Assembly (NCBI GenBank): GCA_046704825.1
Contig: JBJKRE010000112.1
Span: forward strand, 1-9,355
DNA: 9,355 nucleotides
DNA from: CAVRTJ01 sp046704825
GTDB taxonomy: Bacteria; Acidobacteriota; UBA4820; DSQY01
Direction: 5' to 3'
Shown: in pieces, positions 1 to 5,121 of the stretch
Position numbering within the stretch: position 1 is the stretch's first letter
Layout: every line of letters starts with the position of its first letter
The notes under the pieces: model-generated
Database searches by the model: none
Told to the model about the DNA's origin: nothing
The model's input: the letters and a program-made list of their open reading frames with translations, nothing else
Made by a program: the position numbers and the translations under genes

Positions 1-1330
1 AGAGCCCCAGCCGTTTCAGCTTGCGGATCAGGGTCGTTCTGTGGATGCCGAGGTCGCGGGCGGCGCGGGTGCGGTTGCCGTTGTGGCGCGCCAGGGCCTG
101 GTTGATGGCCTCGACCTCCAGGCGGTCCAGGCGGCCCTCCTCGCGGGGCGGGCGCCGGCCCGTGCGCTCGAAGGCCTCGAGCACCTGGGGCGGAAGGCTT
201 GACAGGCCGATCTCGTTCTCGCCGCACAGGATGAAGGCGCGCTCGATGATGTTCTCCAGCTCGCGGATGTTGCCCGGGAAGCCGTAGCTGACCAGCGCGG
301 CCATGGCCTCGTCCGTGATGCCCTCGATGGCCTTGCCCGTGGCCTGCCGGAAGCGCTGGATGAAGTGGCGCGTGAGGAGGGGGATGTCCTCGGGCCGCTT
401 GTGGAGCGGCGGGAGGGTGATCTGGAGGACGTTCAGGCGGAAGTACAGGTCCTCGCGGAAGGTGCCGGCGCGGACCATGGCGTCGAGGTCCCGGTTGCTG
501 GCCGAGATGACGCGAACGTCGGCGCTTATGGGCGTGGAAGATCCGAGGGGCTCGTAGGTCTTCTCCTGCAGGAACCGCAGGAACTTGACCTGCAGGGGGA
601 TGGGCATGTCGCCCACCTCGTCCAGGAAGAGCGTGCCGCCCTCGGCCTGGGCGATGCGCCCGAGACGGTCGCGCTTGGCGTCCGTAAAGGCGCCCTTGCG
701 GTAGCCGAACAGCTCGGATTCGAGCAGCGTCTCGGGCAGGGCGGCGCAGTTCACGGCCACGAAGGGCTTCTTCTTTCTCGGCCCGTGGTTGTGCAGGGCC
801 TTGGCCACCAGTTCCTTGCCCGTACCGCTCGCGCCGCTGATGAGGATGGTGCTCATGCTCTCGGCCGCCAGCGGAAGGATGTCGAAGATGCGGTGCATCT
901 CCGCGTTGCGGGAAACGATGTCCTCGAACTGGTAGTTGCTGTCCAGCTTGCGCCTGAGGTGCTCGATGTGAGACAGGTCCTTGAAGACCTCCACGCCGCC
1001 CAAAAGTTCGCCCGCCGGCGTTTCGAGCGGGGCCGTGCTGATGGAGATGGGGACCGTCCGGCCGTCCTTGGCGTGGATGCGGACCTCGCGGTTGCGGATC
1101 CTCGTCCGGGCCGAAATGCTGCGCCGCAGCGGGCACACCGTGCTGCACAGGTCGGTCTTGAACACCGACGAGCACTCCACCCCGACCACTTCCCGGGCCG
1201 TGTAGCCGGTAATCCGCTCTGCGGCCTTGTTGAACGACGAGATTCTGCCGTCGGGATCGACGGTGAACACACCCTGGTCCACCACGTCCAGCAGCAGCGG
1301 AAAATACCGCGTATCGAGCTTCTTGTCCAT
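1..1330 (-). CDS. Sigma-54-dependent PAS / AAA+ / Fis-HTH transcriptional activator (3' end cut by window edge)
   Basis: Enhancer-binding protein that would activate sigma-54 RNA polymerase by ATP hydrolysis. I translated 443 residues from ATG at 1330 (preceded by a GGGGGG ribosome site four bases away) to the window edge without a stop. An N-terminal PAS domain (about 8-120) carries C53, C62 and C66 (C-x8-C-x3-C). The AAA+ domain (about 137-375) has Walker A GASGTGK (166-172), the sigma-54 contact loop as GAFTDA (213-218) in place of the usual GAFTGA, and Walker B LFLDEVGD (234-241). A Fis-type helix-turn-helix lies at about 398-443, and only a few C-terminal residues should be missing. There is no receiver domain, so control is probably through the PAS domain and not by phosphorylation. 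It is divergent from the redox operon, whose upstream region holds a sigma-54 promoter, so it is very likely that operon's activator. The family is certain; ligand and target are inferred. Confidence 0.95.
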   Translation of the reverse strand, partial: MDKKLDTRYFPLLLDVVDQGVFTVDPDGRISSFNKAAERITGYTAREVVGVECSSVFKTDLCSTVCPLRRSISARTRIRNREVRIHAKDGRTVPISISTAPLETPAGELLGGVEVFKDLSHIEHLRRKLDSNYQFEDIVSRNAEMHRIFDILPLAAESMSTILISGASGTGKELVAKALHNHGPRKKKPFVAVNCAALPETLLESELFGYRKGAFTDAKRDRLGRIAQAEGGTLFLDEVGDMPIPLQVKFLRFLQEKTYEPLGSSTPISADVRVISASNRDLDAMVRAGTFREDLYFRLNVLQITLPPLHKRPEDIPLLTRHFIQRFRQATGKAIEGITDEAMAALVSYGFPGNIRELENIIERAFILCGENEIGLSSLPPQVLEAFERTGRRPPREEGRLDRLEVEAINQALARHNGNRTRAARDLGIHRTTLIRKLKRLGL

Positions 1331-1350
1331 GAATCCCCCCGGTGTCGTGC

Positions 1351-1366
1351 GGGCGGCTTTCCGCCC
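1351..1366 (-). other. Stem-loop at the start of the activator mRNA leader
   Basis: GGGCGG at 1351-1356 and CCGCCC at 1361-1366 pair perfectly around a four-base loop. The predicted leftward transcription start, about 7 bases past the -10 element, falls at about 1367, so the stem would form at the extreme 5' end of the activator mRNA, about 20 bases from its start codon. A 5'-terminal stem could stabilise the message. There is no U-run after it on either strand, so it is not a typical terminator. The pairing is certain; the role is a guess. Confidence 0.4.
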
Positions 1367-1373
1367 TGAGAAA

Positions 1374-1402
1374 ATGATAGGGATAACTGACGTGAAATGC
1401 AA
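1374..1402 (-). promoter_or_regulatory. Sigma-70-like promoter for the activator gene
   Basis: Read on the minus strand, TTGCAT (1402-1397) is followed by a 17-base spacer and TATCAT (1379-1374). The -10 matches TATAAT at five of six positions. The -35 matches TTGACA only at its TTG, but the spacing is ideal. The -35 element overlaps the left-hand palindromic site (1398-1412), so binding of the activator there could repress its own gene. The promoter is plausible but not proven. Confidence 0.5.
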
Positions 1403-1412
1403 CGGTGTAGCG
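1398..1412. promoter_or_regulatory. Putative enhancer (upstream activating) site 1
   Basis: TGCAACGGTGTAGCG is a one-base-shorter, imperfect copy of the palindrome at 1429-1444 and shares the GGTGTAGCG half. The TGTAGC half-sites of the two copies start at 1406 and 1438, exactly 32 bp apart, about three helical turns, which places both on the same face of the DNA. An outer inverted pair, TGACG (1388-1392) and CGTCA (1411-1415), also flanks it. It is probably a dimer site for the Fis-type HTH of the divergent activator; it also overlaps that gene's -35 element. Confidence 0.5.
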
Positions 1413-1428
1413 TCATATCGGGGCAGGA

Positions 1429-1444
1429 TGCTACAGGTGTAGCG
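1429..1444. promoter_or_regulatory. Putative enhancer (upstream activating) site 2, perfect palindrome
   Basis: GCTACA (1430-1435), GG, then TGTAGC (1438-1443) form a perfect 6+6 inverted repeat. This is the size and symmetry expected for a dimeric Fis-type HTH, and the site lies about 130 bp upstream of the sigma-54 promoter, a normal enhancer distance. Together with the related site at 1398-1412 it makes a phased pair. That the divergent activator binds here is inferred from position. Confidence 0.6.
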
Positions 1445-1569
1445 CCGCGTCCGCGCCTCGGGACCGGTCTTCGTTGCGGGGGCGGCCCTGCGGTATTAAA
1501 TTCATAATAAAGAGGTTCCTCCCCCTGTGTATCCCCAATCACCGGTGTTCCCGGCGTCTTCCCGCGGGC

Positions 1570-1584
1570 TGGCACGGCTTATGC
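1570..1584 (+). promoter_or_regulatory. Sigma-54 (-24/-12) promoter of the redox operon
   Basis: TGGCACG (1570-1576), four bases, then ATGC (1581-1584) matches the sigma-54 consensus TGGCACG-N4-TTGC at every defined position except one (A for T at 1581), with the invariant GG and GC correctly spaced. The expected transcription start is about 1596, giving a leader of roughly 50-60 bases before the first operon gene. The divergent sigma-54 activator next door strongly supports the call. Confidence 0.85.
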
Positions 1585-1642
1585 CTCTACCTGTCTCCGC
1601 GCACATGCGGAAAAGGGCGCAACGCCGAAAACGGGAAAAAGG

Positions 1643-2113
1643 GTGAAGGAGGCGAAACTGAGAAAACAGAGACCACAGGCCCTGTCCACCGGCCAGGCCG
1701 CTCGCTTCTGCTACGTCACCTCGGAGTGCATCCTCAACTGGATCCGCTCCAAGCACCTCAAGGCGCAGCGGACGGCCGGAGGCCAGTAACGCATAAAAGT
1801 GGAAGACCTGCGCGGCTTCATGGCCGAGCGGGGCATGGACACCGCACTCCTGGACGCCGAGAAGGACGTCAGGCCCTACTGCTGGGAGTTTCACTGCGAA
1901 GTGGACTCCCGGTACGGCAGTCCGTCCAAACGGGTCTGCGAGAACTGCCTCGTCCACCGGTCGGGCACGCTGCACTGCTGGGAACTGCACGGGCTGCTGC
2001 CCCTGACGCTCCGGCGCTTCGACCGGTGCGCGGACTGCGAATACTACAAGAGGTACAAAACGTCGGAAAAAACGCGGAGAGAGCCGTTCACACAAAGTGC
2101 AATCAAAGGGTGA
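1643..2113 (+). pseudogene. Excisionase/MerR-type HTH protein with cysteine-rich tail, interrupted by an in-frame TAA
   Basis: One reading frame gives an excisionase-type winged HTH (LSTGQAARF through the RTAGGQ turn) that ends at TAA (1787-1789) and resumes at once as RIKVEDLRGFM. In this family the turn usually reads GG-(H/Q)-(Y/R)-R, so TAA stands exactly where TAC or TAT (tyrosine) is expected. The rest of the frame stays open to TGA at 2113 and encodes a cysteine-rich tail (YCWEFHC, CENC, HCWEL, CADC: seven cysteines) that could bind metal or an iron-sulfur cluster. The start is unclear. GTG at 1643 is possible, but a perfect AAGGAGG (1646-1652) stands five bases before an in-frame CTG at 1658, giving about 151 residues if Tyr is restored. 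As first gene after the sigma-54 promoter it may have been a local regulator. GTG at 1799 might still restart translation and make the 104-residue tail alone. Nonsense mutation or sequence error cannot be separated here. Confidence 0.75.
1646..1660 (+). promoter_or_regulatory. Strong Shine-Dalgarno before a CTG codon
   Basis: AAGGAGG (1646-1652), then five bases, then CTG (1658-1660) in the frame of the HTH gene. This is the best ribosome-binding site near that gene's start, and it implies either a rare CTG start or a former ATG start changed by one base. Starting here gives an N-terminus of LRKQRPQALSTGQ, a short basic lead into the HTH that is normal for the family. The alternative GTG at 1643 has only a weak GGGA upstream. 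Confidence 0.45.
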
Positions 2114-2133
2114 CAGAACAAAGGGGACCTACC

Positions 2134-3585
2134 ATGGCGCAGGAACTGCCCAGGACGAACGGGGGGGAGCCCGGCAAGGCGCAGGGGGCGCCTGCAGCTC
2201 CGCCCGACAAGATGAAAGAGGCACCCAAGCTGATGCCCCACCAGCAGCTCGGGGTGAGCTACTACGTAGAACGTCTCTACCCGGGTGACCGGGTGAGGCG
2301 CTTTCTGGAGATCTTCGCCGCCGTGCTCCAGCAGAGCAACTACGCCCAGCTCATCGACACCTACTCGCGCGTGGGGGCCAAGTGCGGCAACTGCGCGTGC
2401 GCGTGCCAGATCTACCAGGCCACGAAGGACCCGAAGGACGTGCCGTGCTACCGGTCCAACCTCCTTCTGGAGATCTACCGGCGGCACTTCACGTTCAGGG
2501 GCGTGCTGCAGAGCAAGCTGACCGGCACCGTCTACCTCACGAACGAGCGGATCAGCGAACTGGCGGAGTCGGTCTACCACTGCACGGCCTGCCGCCGCTG
2601 CTCCTTCGAGTGCCCCATGGGCATCGACCACGGCCTGGTCACGCACCTGAGCCGTTACATCCTGAGCGAGATGGACGTGACCCCGAAGGCGCTGGTCGTG
2701 GCCACGCGCGAACAGCTCGAGGGCAAGACGGGCAACACCTCGGCCATCCCCGTTCCGGCCCTTCTCGACACGCTGGAATTTCTCACCGACGACATCAATG
2801 ACGAGAAGGGTGTCGAGATCCCGTTCCCGATCGACCAGGAGGACCGGGAGTTCGTCTTCTTCCCCGCCGTGAGCGACTACCTCCTGGAGGCCGACACGCT
2901 AAAAGGCATCGCGGTGACCTTCCACGCGGCCGGTGAGGCCGACCGGTGGACCATCGGCACGGGCTACTACGACGGCATCAACTACGGCCTCTTCTACAGC
3001 GACTGGTGCGCCGAGCGCATCATCAACAAGGAGATCGAGGAGACGAAGCGCCTCAGGGGCAAGAAGATCCTCATCGGCGAGTGCGGCCACGCGTCACGCA
3101 GCGCCAAGGTCTTCGTGCCGTCCTTCGGGGGCGGCAGGAACTCGCTGCCCGTGGTGAACATCATGGAAGTCACGGTGGACATGCTGCGGCGCGGAAAGCT
3201 CAAGCTGGATCCGAACGTGGTCACCGAAGTCGTCACCTACCACGATCCGTGCAACCTCGCACGCACGGGCTGGATCGTGGACCAGCCCCGCGAGATTCTC
3301 CGCTCCTTCTGCAAAAACTACGTGGACATGGAGCCGAAGGGCGCCAAGAACTATTGCTGCGGCGGGGGCGGCGGCACGGTGTCGGTGGACGAGATCCGGT
3401 CGTACCGCACCGGCGTGACCGGCAAGCTCAAGGCCGACCAGATCCGCGCCACGGGGGCCCACTACGTGGTGGCGCCCTGCGCCAACTGCAAGAAGCAGCT
3501 CCGGGAGGTCTGCGAGGACCACGGGCTGGACGACGTCGAGGTGGTGGGCCTGCACGACCTCATCTACAAGGCCATCGTTTTCTAG
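2134..3585 (+). CDS. HdrD/HmcF/DsrK-like iron-sulfur protein (CCG domain), cytoplasmic redox subunit
   Basis: This 483-residue protein has no signal peptide or membrane segment and should sit on the cytoplasmic face of the complex. Two ferredoxin-type cysteine groups come first: C84-x2-C87-x3-C91 with C89 and C105 nearby, and C150-x2-C153-x2-C156-x3-C160-P. A single CCG domain closes the protein: C373-x34-C408-C409-x39-C449-x2-C452. In HdrB/HdrD, DsrK and HmcF such domains hold a non-cubane [4Fe-4S] cluster thought to be the thiol/disulfide-type active site. ATG at 2134 is chosen because AAGGGGA ends six bases upstream and the conserved region begins soon after. The same frame is open far upstream (from 1474), but that stretch overlaps the HTH gene and resembles nothing in this family. 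It lies 20 bases after the broken HTH gene and 16 before the cytochrome b gene. HmcF, TmcB and DsrK are all close in layout; the natural electron partner is unknown. Confidence 0.92.
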   Translation: MAQELPRTNGGEPGKAQGAPAAPPDKMKEAPKLMPHQQLGVSYYVERLYPGDRVRRFLEIFAAVLQQSNYAQLIDTYSRVGAKCGNCACACQIYQATKDPKDVPCYRSNLLLEIYRRHFTFRGVLQSKLTGTVYLTNERISELAESVYHCTACRRCSFECPMGIDHGLVTHLSRYILSEMDVTPKALVVATREQLEGKTGNTSAIPVPALLDTLEFLTDDINDEKGVEIPFPIDQEDREFVFFPAVSDYLLEADTLKGIAVTFHAAGEADRWTIGTGYYDGINYGLFYSDWCAERIINKEIEETKRLRGKKILIGECGHASRSAKVFVPSFGGGRNSLPVVNIMEVTVDMLRRGKLKLDPNVVTEVVTYHDPCNLARTGWIVDQPREILRSFCKNYVDMEPKGAKNYCCGGGGGTVSVDEIRSYRTGVTGKLKADQIRATGAHYVVAPCANCKKQLREVCEDHGLDDVEVVGLHDLIYKAIVF

Positions 3586-3601
3586 AAGGGGGGGCTATAG
3601 C

Positions 3602-4306
3602 ATGGAATCACTGTTGATCTTCGCCAGGGGGCCGCTCCTGATCCTCGCGTTCGCGGTCTTCTTTCTCGGACTGGCCCGGCTGGTGGGCCTGACCGTCGTC
3701 GAGCTGGTCAGGGCCTACCGCAAGGCCGGGGACCAGGCCATCCCGCTGAAGTTCATGTTCAGGAAGAGCCTCGGTTGGATCGTCCCGGTGAACGCCCTGA
3801 GGGGGACCCGCATCCCCTACACCGTCGCCTCGGCCGTCTTCCACGTCGGCATGCTGCTCGTGCCCCTGTTCCTGGCCGGGCACATCGACCTGATCCGAAA
3901 GGGTGTCGGCCTGGGGTGGCCCGCCCTGAACCCCGCCGCGGCGGACGTGCTGACCTGGACCACCATCGCCGCGCTCTTCGTGCTCGTACTGCTGCGGCTC
4001 TTCAGCCGCGCGTCGCGCGTGCTCAGCGGCTTCCAGGACTGGTTCCTGCTTGTGCTCTGCCTGGTGCCGTTCCTGACGGGTTACTACGTGGCGCACCCGG
4101 CGGGGAACCCGCTCCCGTTCACGCTGACGTACCTCGTGCACATCCTGAGCGCCGAACTGCTGCTCGTCCTCATGCCCTTCACCAAGCTGGCGCACGCCGC
4201 GCTCTTCCCGTTCACGCGGGCCTCGTGGGAGATGGGGTGGCACTTCGTGCCGGGCGCGGGCGAGAGGGTTCGCATCGCCCTCGGAAAGGAGGGTGAGCCG
4301 GTATGA
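3602..4306 (+). CDS. NarI/HmcE/DsrM-like membrane cytochrome b subunit
   Basis: This 234-residue protein has about five membrane helices (near 9-33, 73-95, 114-136, 145-166 and 174-196). Histidines in or at the ends of helices (H81, H94, H165, H180, H198) could ligate b haems as in the NarI family, where two haems carry electrons between quinol and an iron-sulfur partner. In DsrMK and HmcEF this subunit is paired with the CCG protein, and the same pairing is seen here with a 16-base gap. A strong AAGGGGGGG lies upstream of the ATG. The gene ends in an ATGA overlap with the ferredoxin gene, so the two are probably translationally coupled. I could not decide which histidines are ligands from one sequence, so the number of b haems is inferred from the family. 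Confidence 0.88.
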   Translation: MESLLIFARGPLLILAFAVFFLGLARLVGLTVVELVRAYRKAGDQAIPLKFMFRKSLGWIVPVNALRGTRIPYTVASAVFHVGMLLVPLFLAGHIDLIRKGVGLGWPALNPAAADVLTWTTIAALFVLVLLRLFSRASRVLSGFQDWFLLVLCLVPFLTGYYVAHPAGNPLPFTLTYLVHILSAELLLVLMPFTKLAHAALFPFTRASWEMGWHFVPGAGERVRIALGKEGEPV

Positions 4307-5121
4307 TCAAGAACGCCTGCATCCTCACGGACGTGACCAAGTGCATCGGCTGCGAGCAGTGCGTCGCCGCCTGCAAGAAGATCAACGACCTGCCCCCCGA
4401 AGGGCCGCCGCCCCGGGTGGGCCGGACCGCCGACGGACTGTCCGCCGACCGGTGGACCAGCGTCGTACGAAAGCCGGACAACCACTTCGTCCGGAAGCAG
4501 TGCCGGCACTGCCTGGACCCGGCGTGCGTGTCGGTCTGCCCCGTGGGCGCGCTCACGAAGACGCCCGAAGGGCCCGTCATCTATGACAAGAGCGTGTGCA
4601 TGGGCTGCCGCTACTGCATGATGGGCTGCCCCTACGGGATTCCCCACTACGAATGGGACTCCGTCGCGCCGTCGGTCCGCAAGTGCATCATGTGCTACCA
4701 CAACCTCAAGTCGGGCAAGATCAGCGAGCCGGCCTGCGTGACCGCCTGCCCCGAGAAGGCGACGATCTTCGGCACCCGCGACGCGATGATCGCCGAAGCG
4801 CACAAGCGCCTGGCGGCCGAGCCGAAGAAGTACGTCCAGCGCGTCTGGGGCGAGAAGCAGGTGGGCGGGACCTCCGTCCTCTACATCGCCGACATCTCGC
4901 TGGACTTCCTGGGGTGGGACGACAGCAGGCAGCTCACGGACCAGCCCCTGCCCGAAAAGACCTGGGCCGCGCTGTGGCCCGTGCCCATCGAGTTCCTGGG
5001 GATGGGCGCCCTCATGGGGAGCATCTACTGGATCATCGAACGCCGGCGAAAGCTGGCGCTGGAAGAGCAGGGAGCCGAAAGCACCGCGACCGGCGAGGGG
5101 GAGGTCGGCCATGAGGAATAA
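4303..5121 (+). CDS. HmcB/DsrO-like four-[4Fe-4S] ferredoxin subunit with C-terminal membrane anchor
   Basis: Sixteen cysteines form four cluster sites: C14-C24 (CxxCxxCxxxC), C67-C79 (CxxCx4CxxxCP), C99-C109 (CxxCxxCxxxCP) and C128-C149 (CxxCx13CxxxCP). This is the pattern of the electron-wire subunits HmcB, DsrO, HybA and FdnH, which bridge catalytic or cytochrome domains to an NrfD or cytochrome b membrane partner. A hydrophobic stretch at about 223-245 followed by ERRRK is a likely single membrane helix with its C-terminus inside. The positive-inside rule would then put the cluster domain in the periplasm, as for relatives, yet there is no Tat or Sec signal. An in-frame TGA at 4294-4296 lies three codons before the ATG, so a longer N-terminus is ruled out. 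The gene overlaps the cytochrome b gene by four bases and the NrfD gene by eleven. Confidence 0.9.
   Translation: MIKNACILTDVTKCIGCEQCVAACKKINDLPPEGPPPRVGRTADGLSADRWTSVVRKPDNHFVRKQCRHCLDPACVSVCPVGALTKTPEGPVIYDKSVCMGCRYCMMGCPYGIPHYEWDSVAPSVRKCIMCYHNLKSGKISEPACVTACPEKATIFGTRDAMIAEAHKRLAAEPKKYVQRVWGEKQVGGTSVLYIADISLDFLGWDDSRQLTDQPLPEKTWAALWPVPIEFLGMGALMGSIYWIIERRRKLALEEQGAESTATGEGEVGHEE

Larger units (their letters stand above)
1331..1642. promoter_or_regulatory. Divergent intergenic control region between the activator and the redox operon
   Basis: This 312-base gap has no convincing gene. Read from left to right it holds a 6-bp stem-loop at the predicted start of the leftward transcript (1351-1366), a leftward sigma-70-like promoter, two related palindromic sites (1398-1444), an AT-rich patch (about 1494-1512) and a rightward sigma-54 promoter (1570-1584). 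The order and distances, with enhancer sites roughly 130-170 bp upstream of a -24/-12 promoter and a flexible AT-rich stretch between, match the usual architecture of sigma-54 control regions. I searched the AT-rich patch for an IHF site and found no good match. Confidence 0.75.

Noticed and set aside
1198..1208. A TGTAGC half-site inside the activator coding region as a third enhancer site
   Set aside because: There is no second half or flanking match; likely chance.
365..1369. Plus-strand open frame of 334 codons opposite the sigma-54 activator
   Set aside because: The minus strand gives a complete PAS/AAA+/Fis protein; the plus frame has no family features.
1474..1508. Possible rightward sigma-70 promoter (TTGCGG at 1474 with AT-rich TATTAA or CATAAT)
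   Set aside because: Spacers of 14 or 23 bases are wrong, and the 17-base option gives a weak -10; the sigma-54 promoter downstream is far better.
1462..1547. Two 8-bp palindromes, GACCGGTC (1462) and CACCGGTG (1540), as operator candidates
   Set aside because: Short ACCGGT palindromes are common by chance in GC-rich DNA, and the two do not share flanks.
1531..1550. IHF-like site near AATCACCGGTGTT
   Set aside because: It matches the core only partly, with the TTR half shifted by one base; not enough to call.
1474..2133. Upstream in-frame extension of the HdrD-like gene (would give 703 residues)
   Set aside because: The stretch overlaps the sigma-54 promoter and the HTH gene in another frame and has no family-like sequence. 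A good ribosome site and ATG occur at 2134, next to the conserved region.
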